Positions 15,493 through 25,296 of a stretch of 64,000 bases of DNA are shown here, in pieces (position 1 is the first letter of the stretch; each line of letters opens with the position of its first letter). Source of the stretch: a bacterium (lineage in GTDB: Bacteria; Patescibacteriota; Minisyncoccia; Minisyncoccales; Minisyncoccaceae); NCBI GenBank assembly GCA_023228085.1, contig JALOBW010000002.1, positions 124,001 through 188,000 of the forward strand. Direction: 5' to 3'. The translations under genes and the position numbers were made by a program. Under the pieces are notes generated by a model that ran no database searches, had not been told where the DNA came from, and saw nothing but the letters and a program-made list of their open reading frames with translations.

Positions 15493-16920
15493 TTAGATTA
15501 TTTTTTGTTCAATAATTCTACCAGTATCAAATAATCTCTTTTCGCAGAATGAAGGGGCAATAATTTGTAATCCGATTGGAAGACCGCTTTTTGATTTACC
15601 ACAGGGTACCGACATGCCTGGAAGTCCAGCTAGATTAAGAGAGACTGTGTAAATATCTGCTAGATACATTGCTAGAGGGTCATCTGCTTTTTCTCCTATT
15701 TTAAATGGAAGACACGGAGATGTCGGTCCTACAATAACGTCAACTTTTTCAAAAGCTTTTTCAAAATCTTGCCTTATTAGTGTTCTTACTTGAAGTGCTT
15801 TTTTGTAGTATGCGTCATAATATCCTGATGAGAGAGTATATGTTCCAAGCATTATTCTTTTTCTAACTTCTGCTCCAAATCCTTTTGTTCTATTTTCTAG
15901 ATAAAGATCGTTTATTGATTGAGGGTTCTCTAGCTTTGAATCGGTACCATATTTTAATCCATCAAAACGAGCCAAATTAGCACTCGCTTCAGCAGGAGCT
16001 ATTATATAATAACAAGAAACGGCATATTCGGTGTGAGGAAGGTTAATATCTATTACCTCTGCCCCATTTTTTTCATAGAATTCAATAGCTTTTTTAATAG
16101 ACTCTTCTATTTCTTTATCTAAGCCTTCGCCAAAGTATTCTTTTGGAACACCAATTCTAAGTTTTTCCTTTTTTACTTCTTTTACCTCAAAATCTGTACT
16201 CGTTGAATCCATCTTGTCTAGCCCCCTAATTGTGTTAAATATTATTTCACAATCGTCAATTGTTTTTCCCATTGGTCCGATTTGATCCAAAGATGAGGCA
16301 TAAGCCATAAGTCCATACCTTGAAACTGTTCCATATGTTGGCTTCATACCGATAATCCCACAAAATGAAGCTGGCTGGCGGATAGATCCACCTGTATCTG
16401 ATCCCAGCGCATAAATAGCCATATCACTGGCAACAGCTGCGGCTGAACCCCCAGATGAACCGCCTGGAACTCTTTCAAGATCGTGAGGATTTTTTGTTGG
16501 GAAAAAAGCCGATCTTTCACAAGATCCACCCATTGCAAATTCATCAAGATTTGTTTTTCCGAGAAATACCGCTCCTGAGGTTTTAAGCTTTTCTATAACT
16601 GTTGCATCATAAATAGCTCTGTAATTTTCTAGAATTTTTGAGGCGGATGTGCATCTTTCTCCTTTTACCATTATGTTATCCTTGATTGCACAAGGAATAC
16701 CTGCTAGTGGCGATAGGCTTTCTTTTTGCGCTATCTTTTTATCTATTTCTTCTGCCTGAGATAGAGCTAAGTCTTCGGATATAGAAATATAGGCGTTAAT
16801 ATCCTTATCTTTTTTTTTGATATTTTCTAAATATGAGCGAGTTAATTCGGTTGCGGAAAAATCCTTATTCTGCAAGCCATTTTGTGCTTGCTTGATGGTG
16901 AAATTAGTTAGATTAGTCAT
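15493..16920 (-). CDS. gatA: Asp/Glu-tRNA amidotransferase subunit A
   Basis: GatA, 475 aa, full length. Amidase-signature subunit that releases ammonia from glutamine for transfer by GatB. The Ser-cisSer-Lys machinery is visible: Lys in [11 protein letters not shown] near residue 78, [13 protein letters not shown] near 150-165, and [16 protein letters not shown] near 175. The start overlaps the gatC end by 8 bp, so they are translationally coupled. gatB is elsewhere, at 1016. Confidence 0.97.
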   Translation of the reverse strand: MTNLTNFTIKQAQNGLQNKDFSATELTRSYLENIKKKDKDINAYISISEDLALSQAEEIDKKIAQKESLSPLAGIPCAIKDNIMVKGERCTSASKILENYRAIYDATVIEKLKTSGAVFLGKTNLDEFAMGGSCERSAFFPTKNPHDLERVPGGSSGGSAAAVASDMAIYALGSDTGGSIRQPASFCGIIGMKPTYGTVSRYGLMAYASSLDQIGPMGKTIDDCEIIFNTIRGLDKMDSTSTDFEVKEVKKEKLRIGVPKEYFGEGLDKEIEESIKKAIEFYEKNGAEVIDINLPHTEYAVSCYYIIAPAEASANLARFDGLKYGTDSKLENPQSINDLYLENRTKGFGAEVRKRIMLGTYTLSSGYYDAYYKKALQVRTLIRQDFEKAFEKVDVIVGPTSPCLPFKIGEKADDPLAMYLADIYTVSLNLAGLPGMSVPCGKSKSGLPIGLQIIAPSFCEKRLFDTGRIIEQKII

Positions 16921-17200
16921 TGTAAAGCACTTTTTTTACTTCTAAATATCCATTTTTTTGTTTTGGCATAGAATCAATCAAAAGCTTTTTATCAAATCTT
17001 TTTGGTATATCTTCTCTATCAACATTTTCTGTTTTTGAAAGATTTGAGGTTTCACTTATTTTTGAAGTATCAATTTCGTTAAGTTTGTTCACGTAGTCCA
17101 AAATTGAAGAAAAATCATTTCTTAATTTTTCAACTTCATTATCTTCTATTTTTAGATAAGCTAATTTTGCAATATCTTTTATTTCTTTTTCAGAAATCAT
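16913..17200 (-). CDS. gatC: Asp/Glu-tRNA amidotransferase subunit C
   Basis: GatC, 95 aa, normal length. It wraps around GatA and GatB and stabilises the complex. The family pattern is intact: [20 protein letters not shown], then [17 protein letters not shown] and the C-terminal REDIPK. Overlaps gatA by 8 bp and follows the small secreted protein at 17220 by 19 bp. Confidence 0.94.
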   Translation of the reverse strand: MISEKEIKDIAKLAYLKIEDNEVEKLRNDFSSILDYVNKLNEIDTSKISETSNLSKTENVDREDIPKRFDKKLLIDSMPKQKNGYLEVKKVLYND

Positions 17201-17219
17201 ATTCTAAATTAAATTTTAA

Positions 17220-17570
17220 CTATTTTGCAGTATTATCTTTTCCTGTAAAAGCTTTGTGTATAGTTTCAAAGAAAGTACATTTTTTGTCTTTATCTTCTGG
17301 ATTAGTGTCATTCTTGTTATTATTATCAGACACTTGATTCTGATTCTTACTTTTTTCTATCCAATTTGCAGTCTTATCCCATACATCAGTCTTGAAGGAA
17401 CATGCAACTCCTTGCAAAAAAGGTGCAGCATCTTTGTGCCAAAGATTGATTATTTTTTGGCGAAGAGACTCCTCCTCTTGCTGATTTTGGTTTTTTGTTT
17501 CCTCTGCAAAAGCAAATCCTGACATCATAAACAAACAAATAATTGATACTAAAAATATTCTTTTAAGCAT
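17220..17570 (-). CDS. Small secreted protein of unknown function
   Basis: 116 aa with a clear N-terminal signal peptide (MLKRIFLVSIICLFMMSGFA, cleavage likely after AFA). The mature part is polar and rich in Asn, Gln, Glu and Lys, with two Cys (GVACSF, KKCTFF) that could form a disulfide, and a low-complexity linker (NQVSDNNNKNDTNPEDKDKK). Its start overlaps the end of gltX by 8 bp, so it is part of the murG-gltX-gatCA run. Function not recognised. Confidence 0.75.
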   Translation of the reverse strand: MLKRIFLVSIICLFMMSGFAFAEETKNQNQQEEESLRQKIINLWHKDAAPFLQGVACSFKTDVWDKTANWIEKSKNQNQVSDNNNKNDTNPEDKDKKCTFFETIHKAFTGKDNTAK

Positions 17571-19125
17571 ACTTAATTTTTTTAATTGCTAATTCTAATC
17601 TATCTAAACATTTTTCTTTTCCTAATAAATCTGCGATTTCAGCTGGACCAGCTGATGATTGCTTACCAGTTAAGGCAACTCTAAAAGGCCATAATAAATT
17701 TCCCCTATTAGGCATTTTTTCGGCTTCCTCAAAAATTACTTTTTCTATTACATTTTTTTCAAAATCTTCAATATCCTTTATTATTTTAATTGAATTTTCT
17801 AACGAAAGAACAATTTCGTTATCTGTCATATTTTTCCATTTTAAAAGATCTTTTTCATAATTTATTTCATCTTTAAGGATAAAATCAATAAGCTCGGGTA
17901 TTTCGGAAAGCTTTTTTAATCTTTCTTGGTACAAGAGTATTGCTTTTTCAATTTTATTCATTGTCACGATTTGTTCTGTATCTGTTGTTAAAAAAGATAA
18001 CTCGGTATGTTTCTTAATTAATCCAGCGTTTATTAAAAATGGGATACATAAATTTGTTAGCTCGGTGACTGGTTTTTTGCGTATATATAAACCATTGAGC
18101 CAATCTAATTTTTCTGGGTTAAAAACTGCTCCTGATTTCTGGATTTTTTCTATAGAAAAATCGGTGATAAGCTCTTCCATAGAGTAAATTTCCTTTTCGG
18201 TACCTGGATTCCATCCTAAAAATGCAACGAAATTAATTATTGCTTCTGGCAAATAACCATCTTTTACATATTCTTCTAGTGAAGTTTCGGCATCTCTTTT
18301 GCTGAGCTTTTTTTTACCTTGCCCCAAAATTAAAGGCATGTGAGCATAGATTGGATGTTTTACTCCAAGAGCATTGAGAATGGCAATTTGCTTGGGAGTA
18401 TTTGAGACATGATCTTCCCCTCTTATAACGTGAGTAATGTTCATTTCGTGGTCATCAATAGCACAAGTAAAATTAAAAAGTGGCGTTTCTAAATCTTTTG
18501 CAATCACAAAATCTCCGAAAGTTTCGGTGTTTATACTTATTTTACCCTTAATCATATCGTCAAATGCTATGTTTTGGTTTTCGGAAGTTCTAAACCTAAT
18601 AACGCTTCTTTTTCCCTGACTTATTTTTTCGGAAATTTCCTCTTTTGTTAAGTTGCGACAATTACCTTTATATACAGGAGATTCCCCTATAGACATTAAA
18701 TAGCTTTTTTGAGCTTCTACTTCCTCTTTTGTACAAAAACAATAATAAGCATGACCTTCATCAATCATTTTTTGGAGATACTTCTTGTATATTTGGGTTC
18801 GTTCACTTTGTCTGTATGGACCCCTATTTCCTTTGTATCTTATGCTATAATTATCACTATCAAAAATTGATTCTTGTCCTTCTACGATAATTGGACCTTC
18901 GTCCCATGAAATTCCCAGCCATTCTAAGCTTTTTAAAAGCATATGTTCCCATTCGGACTTTGATCGTTCTTTGTCGGTATCTTCTATTCTTAACATAAAA
19001 ATACCCCTTAATTTGTGGCTAAATAAATAGTTAAAAAGGGCTGTTCTAATACTTCCAATATGTGCTGGTCCAGTGGGAGACGGAGCAAATCTGGTAATAA
19101 TTTTTTCGGGTTCGTTAGTCGTCAT
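17563..19125 (-). CDS. gltX: Glutamyl-tRNA synthetase
   Basis: GltX, 520 aa. Class I synthetase; the HIGH motif is present as PTGPAHIGSIRTALFNYLFS near residue 18 and the KMSKS motif as KKLSKRDAETS near 275. The C-terminal helical anticodon-binding domain is complete. With GatCAB present and no GlnRS visible, it is probably non-discriminating, charging both tRNA(Glu) and tRNA(Gln); that is inference. It overlaps murG by 11 bp upstream. Confidence 0.97.
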   Translation of the reverse strand: MTTNEPEKIITRFAPSPTGPAHIGSIRTALFNYLFSHKLRGIFMLRIEDTDKERSKSEWEHMLLKSLEWLGISWDEGPIIVEGQESIFDSDNYSIRYKGNRGPYRQSERTQIYKKYLQKMIDEGHAYYCFCTKEEVEAQKSYLMSIGESPVYKGNCRNLTKEEISEKISQGKRSVIRFRTSENQNIAFDDMIKGKISINTETFGDFVIAKDLETPLFNFTCAIDDHEMNITHVIRGEDHVSNTPKQIAILNALGVKHPIYAHMPLILGQGKKKLSKRDAETSLEEYVKDGYLPEAIINFVAFLGWNPGTEKEIYSMEELITDFSIEKIQKSGAVFNPEKLDWLNGLYIRKKPVTELTNLCIPFLINAGLIKKHTELSFLTTDTEQIVTMNKIEKAILLYQERLKKLSEIPELIDFILKDEINYEKDLLKWKNMTDNEIVLSLENSIKIIKDIEDFEKNVIEKVIFEEAEKMPNRGNLLWPFRVALTGKQSSAGPAEIADLLGKEKCLDRLELAIKKIKYA

Positions 19126-20218
19126 TTTTGGAATTATTGTGTAGTTCTAATATTTCTTTAACTATTAATTGGGATGAGTTATACCTACTAAATGCCTTAG
19201 CAGCTGTTATATAACTATCCGAATTAATGATTTTTCTGATTGAAGACACTAATAGCTGATTTGTTAATTTATTTTCTTCAATTACAATACATGCACCTTC
19301 TTGCTCGTATATTTTGGCATTGTATACCTGATGATTTTGGGCTGATTCTGGTAGTGGAATAAGTATTGAAGGTTTCTCATTGGCTGAAATTTCAAAAATA
19401 CTACCCGAGCCAGAACGGCTAATCACAAGTGAACAGCACTTTAATGCATCTGCCATATTTTTTTCATTCAAAAAATCGTAGATATGATAACCACCTCTTT
19501 GAAATTTGAGTATTCGTTTGTAATCTACTTTTCCAGTTTGATGTATTATTTCAAAATTTTCAAGTAAATAATCCAGATTTTCAATAATTATAGAATTTAT
19601 TCTTGTGCTTCCTTGAGATCCACCCAGTACGAGAAGAATTGGTTTTACGTTTAATAAGCCGAATTTTTCTCTTGCGTCCTTGATATTACCTTGTGTTAAT
19701 GACTCGCGAATAGGATTACCGGTGAAAGTCATTTTTTGATGAGGAATATTTTTTACTTTTTCTATCGGAAACGAAACAAATATTTTTTTAGCGAACATGC
19801 CAGTAATTTTATTGGCTGTCCCGGCAATTGAGTCTGATTCGTGCAAATATATGGGAATTGAAAGTAGTTTTCCTGCAATTATTATGGGCGCAGATCCATA
19901 CCCTCCTTTACTAAAAATGAAATCTGGTTTGATTTTTTTTAGTAAAAACCATGCTTTTATTATTCCAAAAGGAATTTTAAAAAAAATGTCAATTATATTT
20001 TTAAATATTGAACCTAATGAAAAATATCTTCTTATCTTTCCTGAGGGTAAAATATAAGTGACAATATTTTCACTTTCAAAAGCTTCTCTTGAGAAAGAGT
20101 CTTTTGGTCCACAGTAAAACAATTCTAGATTATTTTCGTTTTTTTTAAACTCTCTCGCAACAGCAATAAGTGGAAAGATATGCCCCCCCGTTCCGCCACC
20201 AGTTAAAACTACTTTCAT
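19115..20218 (-). CDS. murG: UDP-GlcNAc transferase MurG (lipid II synthesis)
   Basis: MurG, 367 aa. It transfers GlcNAc to lipid I at the inner face of the membrane. Signatures: GGGTGGHIFPLIAVAREF at the N-terminus, FSKGGYGSAPIIIAG near residue 100, LHESDSIAGTANK, GNPIRESL, LVLGGSQGSTRIN near 190, and the donor-site region SRSGSGSIFEISA and PLPESAQNHQVYNA. The GTGG motif is encoded partly by a G7 tract that is in frame here. It belongs to the cell wall cluster; a pilin-like gene separates it from ftsW. Confidence 0.96.
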   Translation of the reverse strand: MKVVLTGGGTGGHIFPLIAVAREFKKNENNLELFYCGPKDSFSREAFESENIVTYILPSGKIRRYFSLGSIFKNIIDIFFKIPFGIIKAWFLLKKIKPDFIFSKGGYGSAPIIIAGKLLSIPIYLHESDSIAGTANKITGMFAKKIFVSFPIEKVKNIPHQKMTFTGNPIRESLTQGNIKDAREKFGLLNVKPILLVLGGSQGSTRINSIIIENLDYLLENFEIIHQTGKVDYKRILKFQRGGYHIYDFLNEKNMADALKCCSLVISRSGSGSIFEISANEKPSILIPLPESAQNHQVYNAKIYEQEGACIVIEENKLTNQLLVSSIRKIINSDSYITAAKAFSRYNSSQLIVKEILELHNNSKNDD

Positions 20219-20235
20219 ATTTTTGATTTATTAGC

Positions 20236-21445
20236 TTAGTATTTATTAGCACCACAAGTTGTACTACTACCACCATTACTACCATTACAGGTCCAATTCC
20301 ACCAGTAGTGTTGGATGCTAGGCACGGTAAAGTTAGTTGTCCAACGAGCAACACCTTTGGTTATCCTTAATTCGTCTATATAACCTTGAAAGTTATATTG
20401 TGAGCCATAATCAAAACTTCCTATCCTTAAATAATTTGCGACACTAGGCATAGGTGAACTTGTAATTTGTCTATTCTTCTCAGTTCCATTTATAAAAAGA
20501 ATAAGATTTGTTCCGTTTCGGACAAAAGCCAAATGGTTCCATTGATTTAAGACTAAATTTGATGAATTTGCAAAAAGAACACAGTCAGTATTAGAAGATA
20601 ATCCTATGTTGCCCCCCCGAGTCATAATATAGTTGCCAATAATTAGAACCATTATATTGTGTTATATATCTTTGTGCCTTACTACTTGTTTGATATACCC
20701 AAAAATCAATAGTAAAGTCACCAGTTCCAAAATCAAAATCAGTTGAAACAGGTATTGATAAATAATCCCCGCTTCCATCAAAATAAGCAGAAGCTGTACC
20801 AAACTTTTTAGTAGCAGTAATTGTTTTTGTATCTCCAGTCCTAGTGATTGTTTTACCTGATTGATCTGTAAGTGTTGTTCCATTGTTTTCTCCGTCCATA
20901 TGCATCAAGAGAACTGTACTAGAATCGGCACTAGCAGTAGTAGGAGTTCCAGTGTCACAGAGGTTAGATACAGGAGCAGTTAAACTAACTGTATTATTAC
21001 TTGAACCACAAGACCCATTTACTAATGACGATGAAGTGTATGAGCTATTTGCCGAAGAATATGCATAAGTAGAAGTATCAGACATACTAGCCGAAAGAGT
21101 AAAATCATCTGCAGAAACTCTGTTGTAGATGTAGTAATTTCCTGAGACTGGATCTTTAGGGATAGTCATTCCTTGAGCAGTTAATTTTGCTTGAATACCA
21201 GAACAGTTTTCGGAACTATTTGTTGAACCTAGTTTACAATTAGCATTTGTTTCTGTTGGCAATACTCCATCTGTAGTTTTGATAATGGTGATTGCTTTTA
21301 CTAATTGATTAATGTCTGCTTTACGTCTGGTGTCGTTCGCACTATTTGTTGCACTAGTCATAGATACGATTAAAATACCAGCAAGGATGCCGATGATAGC
21401 AATGACAATAAGAAGTTCTATTAGGGTGAAGGATTTTGCATTCAT
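20236..21445 (-). pseudogene. Pilin-like protein with LamG domain, interrupted in a G7 tract
   Basis: Start ATG at 21443-21445 with AAAGG upstream; frame-open residues further upstream (MWFTFKY...) overlap ftsW and are not used. It has the family signal MNAKSFTLIELLIVIAIIG, the common stalk, a Cys-module fragment (GSCGSSNNTV, SNLCDTGTP), then a LamG/concanavalin-type domain (VLLMHMDGENNGTTLTDQSG, GDYLSIPVSTDFDFGTGDFT). The frame breaks at seven C on the plus strand (20612-20618); with six, the reading continues as GGNIGLSSN to the LamG end (NQWNHLAFVRNG, GYIDELRITKGVARW) and a terminal WTCNGSNGGSSTTCG. Lies 5 bp after ftsW and 17 bp before murG. Confidence 0.82.
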
Positions 21446-21450
21446 AAAAA

Positions 21451-22542
21451 TCAAGCCTTTATATTCTTTGATATATTTAAAAGTAAACCACAAGCAATAA
21501 ATTCAAAAATAATATGAGAGCTTCCATAGGTTAAAAATGGAAGTGGGGTTCCACTCAAAGGTAAAAGTCCTGTCATTGCACTAATATTAATAAAAGCTTG
21601 AACGCTAATCCATGTTCCTATTCCAATTGCAACGTATTTACTAAAATTATCGGTAGTTTGTTTTGCAATTCTAAACGCCATATAGCTAAATGATGCAAAT
21701 AGTAAAATTAGAATAAAAGAACCAACAAAGCCTGTCTCGGCGGCATAAATAGTAAAAATGGAATCTGATATTGATTCTGGAACGAAACCGAACTTTTGTT
21801 CGCCTAATCCTAATCCTGATCCAACCACTCCCCCAGACCCAATCGCAATTAATGCCTGACTAATATGATATCCTTTATCTTTTGGATCTAATTCTGGATT
21901 AAGAAAAGTTCGCCATCTTTCTAGCCTGTAGGGGCTCAAAATCATAAAGCAAAAAAAAGCTATAGCAGCAGCTGAACATATTCCTGCAATGTATTTTATT
22001 GGGGAACCCGACACAAAATATATTGTCATTGCAAATGAACAGATAATAATCATTGTACTTAAATTGGATTGACAAAGAAGTACAAGAGCTATGGCGCTTA
22101 ATAACACTATAATACTTTTGAATTTTTCCTTTGTATTTTTCTTGGCAGCCATAAGCGCTGAAGCGTATATAATAGTTGCTAATTTAAATGCTTCGGAAGG
22201 TTGAAATCCTCCCAGCGGACCTAAATTTAGCCATCTTGTTGCTCCATATTCTGTGCGACTTAATCCGGGTACAAAAACCATCCACATTGCTATGTAAGCC
22301 AAAACAAAGAGAAGAAAACTATGTTTTTTAATAAAATTGATATTTATAAAATAGGCAACAAGTCCAAGAATCAAGCCTGGTAGTATTCCATAGAGAAGTT
22401 GATGTGATATCAAAAAATTTGCTGGGAGGTTTCTTGATATTGAATATGGTGCAGACGCGGTAGACAAAACAAGCACTCCTATCGTAAATAAGAAGAATAT
22501 TATTACAAGAAGTATTATATTGGGACGTTTTTTATTCTCCAT
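21451..22542 (-). CDS. ftsW: SEDS family peptidoglycan glycosyltransferase FtsW/RodA
   Basis: 363 aa with about ten membrane helices. SEDS proteins polymerise lipid II with a partner class B PBP. Conserved segments: RWLNLGPLGGFQPSEAFKLA near residue 105, GLGLGEQKFGFVPESISDS near 245, and PLSGTPLPFLTYGSSH near 325. Position between murD and murG favours FtsW over RodA. The stop lies 5 bp before the pilin-like gene. No class B PBP is seen in the window. Confidence 0.93.
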   Translation of the reverse strand: MENKKRPNIILLVIIFFLFTIGVLVLSTASAPYSISRNLPANFLISHQLLYGILPGLILGLVAYFININFIKKHSFLLFVLAYIAMWMVFVPGLSRTEYGATRWLNLGPLGGFQPSEAFKLATIIYASALMAAKKNTKEKFKSIIVLLSAIALVLLCQSNLSTMIIICSFAMTIYFVSGSPIKYIAGICSAAAIAFFCFMILSPYRLERWRTFLNPELDPKDKGYHISQALIAIGSGGVVGSGLGLGEQKFGFVPESISDSIFTIYAAETGFVGSFILILLFASFSYMAFRIAKQTTDNFSKYVAIGIGTWISVQAFINISAMTGLLPLSGTPLPFLTYGSSHIIFEFIACGLLLNISKNIKA

Positions 22543-22572
22543 AAATATAGACTATTTTAACATATATTAACA

Positions 22573-23889
22573 TTATTTGTAGTTCTTTATTGCTTCTTTA
22601 AAAATATCTCCCCTTTCCTGATAATCTTTAAATAAATTAAAACTAGGAGATGCTGGAGATAAAAGGCATATTTTACCTTTGCTTGTGTGTTTAAAAGCAA
22701 AAACTACCGCATCTTTCATTTTTTGTGTTTCAAAAATATTAATATGATTATCTTTTTTTATTCTTTTTATTTCTTTTAAAATTTCTTGTCCTGAGTCTGG
22801 AAAAAGAATTAGATTTTTAATATTACTGTTTACTATTCTTTCGGCGATTTTATTAAACTTGATACCACGATTAAGCCCCCCAGCAATCAAAGTTTCAACA
22901 TCATTACCCAAAATATCTAAAGCAAAAATAACTGCTTCTGGTATGGTTGCAATTGAGTCATCATAAAATCTTATTTCCTTAAACTTACCAACATATTCCA
23001 AACGATGATCAGGTGTTTTAAATTTTTTGAATGTTTTCATTAAAACCTCTTGCTTAATTCCTAATATTTTTGCTAATTCCAAAACTGCAGCAATATTAAA
23101 ACTATGTGTGATATTTTTTAGATTTGATTCCTCAATAATATCCTTAAATTTATCAGGATTTATTGGTATTGTTTTTGATATTAATTTTTTTTCTAAGTTT
23201 TTTATCTCTTTTATTTCGGGATTAAAGATAAAATAATCAGATTTTTTTTGATGAATTGCAATATTCGCTTTAGCTAAAAAATATTCTTTAAAATTTACAT
23301 AATAATCTAAATGTTCTGGATAAATATTTAAAAAGATTGCAATATGGGGGCTTTTTTGTAGGTTTTGAAGTTGATGAGCCGATAATTCTAGAATAACAAC
23401 ATCCGTCTTCTTAATCTTTGAGAGAAAGGATAATGCGGCGGTTCCGATATTTCCTAGAAGATAATTTTTAATTTTTGCCTCTTTTAATAAAGAATGAATT
23501 AGAGATGAAGTTGTACTTTTCCCCTTTGTGCCTGTAATCCCAATGATTTTAGCGGGACAATTGTCAAAAAATAGTTGAATTTGGCTAGTCACTTCGCAAT
23601 GCTTGGGAACAAACTTTTTTATTGATGATAGTGAAATCCCAGAAGTCTTAATTATTACTCCTGCGTTTTCTAAGCTTTTGAGATAGTTATTTCCTAGTAT
23701 TAATCTGATATTTTTATCTTTTTCTAATTTATTTCTTATTCCTAACTCAAAACTGTCTAGAGGTTTTTTGTCTGCCAGCGTGATTTCTTTACCTGGAAAA
23801 TTCTTTCGTAAAAAAAGATAAGTATCAATTCCTTCTATACCTAATCCCAAGATTACTATTTTTTTATTCTTTAATTGAGAAATTTTCAT
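22573..23889 (-). CDS. murD: UDP-MurNAc-L-Ala glutamate ligase (MurD, probably L-Glu-adding type)
   Basis: MurD, 438 aa from the ATG at 23887-23889 (MKISQLKNKKIVILGLG), chosen because it precedes the Rossmann GLGIEG motif; an ATG at 23925 would overlap the upstream gene by 22 bp. The Mur ligase ATP loop is GITGTKGKSTTSSLIHSLL near residue 110, with HLDYYVNFKEYF and DHRLEYVGKF further on. It adds glutamate to UDP-MurNAc-L-Ala. The adjacent MurL epimerase suggests this is a MurD2-like ligase taking L-Glu, which is inference from context. Confidence 0.9.
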   Translation of the reverse strand: MKISQLKNKKIVILGLGIEGIDTYLFLRKNFPGKEITLADKKPLDSFELGIRNKLEKDKNIRLILGNNYLKSLENAGVIIKTSGISLSSIKKFVPKHCEVTSQIQLFFDNCPAKIIGITGTKGKSTTSSLIHSLLKEAKIKNYLLGNIGTAALSFLSKIKKTDVVILELSAHQLQNLQKSPHIAIFLNIYPEHLDYYVNFKEYFLAKANIAIHQKKSDYFIFNPEIKEIKNLEKKLISKTIPINPDKFKDIIEESNLKNITHSFNIAAVLELAKILGIKQEVLMKTFKKFKTPDHRLEYVGKFKEIRFYDDSIATIPEAVIFALDILGNDVETLIAGGLNRGIKFNKIAERIVNSNIKNLILFPDSGQEILKEIKRIKKDNHINIFETQKMKDAVVFAFKHTSKGKICLLSPASPSFNLFKDYQERGDIFKEAIKNYK

Positions 23890-23903
23890 AGATAAATCCA
23901 AAA

Positions 23904-25295
23904 TTATGCAAGATATTTTTTCCATTCTTCTGGGACAAAATTGTTCTTATCCCAGTTTTCAAGTATTTTTTTTGTTTCTTCTTCTATGTTTTTGTGATTC
24001 GGTAGTATGTTTTTTTCAAAATACTCAAGAAGTTTTGGCTGCTTTTTATTTAAGGCATTGTTTATTTTCCAACTAAGATACAACCCAGCAATAGACTCAT
24101 TTCTAGTTCCTACGCATTCTAATGGTTTTACCTTTTTTTCGTCTGTAAGTTCTTGTAGTGTTTTGATTAACCCCTTATCTTCAAACATATCCTTTTTAAA
24201 AATTTCTAGTATTTCTTTTTTACTTAAAAAAGGAGAAAGAATTATGTAAACAAAAAGACACTTTGAGCAATTACCACACCAATTACCTAATTTTTCCCTT
24301 GTTCCCGAATAAGTTTTTTGTGCTTCATTACAACTCAGAAAAATATTGAAGTATTGAGGATTTTTTGAGAAAAGTCTAGCTATTTGTATTTCGTATAATG
24401 GACGCAAAAGACTAAAATATTCTACTTCTGTTGATAGATACTTTTGACTGTAAGCCCTGAATTTTTTTTCAAAGTCAAAGGTTTTTGAATATTGATGATT
24501 GATTTCTCTATCTTTGAAAATTGTATTTCCTTCGTTTGAACTTTTTTCATTTGAAAATACTATATATTTCTTGTTAAAAAGAACTGCACACAATATTGAC
24601 AAAAATGATAAATAGCCAACAAAAGGTGTGTGTCCGTTTAGATATCCATCACGATTAAGCTCTAATAGTTTTTCTTCAATCTTGCGTCTGCAGATTATTT
24701 TATTATTAATGCCACCAGTCTTTACCATTTTAGTAGTGTTTCTTATCGGATTTAACACTAAGCAAGATATCTCTTGTTTTGTTTTTTTGGCTATTTCAAT
24801 TGAGGTGGCTGAGTCTTTTCCTCCTCCAATTGGAAGTATTATTGCTTTGCCTTTTATAAAGCCAGAAACTGGATATTCTTCTCTCTTTGCGGTGCATAAA
24901 AACTCAATAAATTTATCTTTTGTAAAATCAATTTTATTCTCAAAGAAATATTGCCCCATACCATTTATAAGTAGGTCTTTCCACCAATTGATTTGCCATT
25001 TATCTAAATACCCTGCGGATATAATAATTTTTGGTGAACAAAATGCCTTCCAATAACTAAAAAGTTCAATTATTCCGAGATGAAAAATTAAATTATCTAA
25101 AACTTTCTTATCTAGTAAACAAAAAATACTATAATCTAAATCCTCTATGACTATTTTGGGCTTAAAAATAATATTATTGCAACGAAAAACAAATGATATT
25201 TTAAGATTATTAGAATTCTCTTTATAAGAAAAAGATTCGTAATGGAATTCTGGATACTCTTTTCTTAATTCTGTTATAGTTTTCTTTTTTTGCAT
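23904..25295 (-). CDS. murL: MurL, UDP-MurNAc-L-Ala-L-Glu epimerase
   Basis: 463 aa. The PP-loop-like motif LPIGGGKDSATSIE lies near residue 155 and a Cys pair GNWCGNCSKCLF near residue 340, with SCNEAQKTYSGTREK before it. This pattern, length and position next to murD match MurL, described in Xanthomonas as epimerising the terminal L-Glu of UDP-MurNAc-L-Ala-L-Glu to D-Glu, replacing glutamate racemase. It ends just before murD and starts 1 bp after mraY. Alternative: another ATP-dependent PP-loop enzyme; the genomic setting makes MurL more likely. Confidence 0.78.
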   Translation of the reverse strand: MQKKKTITELRKEYPEFHYESFSYKENSNNLKISFVFRCNNIIFKPKIVIEDLDYSIFCLLDKKVLDNLIFHLGIIELFSYWKAFCSPKIIISAGYLDKWQINWWKDLLINGMGQYFFENKIDFTKDKFIEFLCTAKREEYPVSGFIKGKAIILPIGGGKDSATSIEIAKKTKQEISCLVLNPIRNTTKMVKTGGINNKIICRRKIEEKLLELNRDGYLNGHTPFVGYLSFLSILCAVLFNKKYIVFSNEKSSNEGNTIFKDREINHQYSKTFDFEKKFRAYSQKYLSTEVEYFSLLRPLYEIQIARLFSKNPQYFNIFLSCNEAQKTYSGTREKLGNWCGNCSKCLFVYIILSPFLSKKEILEIFKKDMFEDKGLIKTLQELTDEKKVKPLECVGTRNESIAGLYLSWKINNALNKKQPKLLEYFEKNILPNHKNIEEETKKILENWDKNNFVPEEWKKYLA

Positions 25296-25296
25296 T

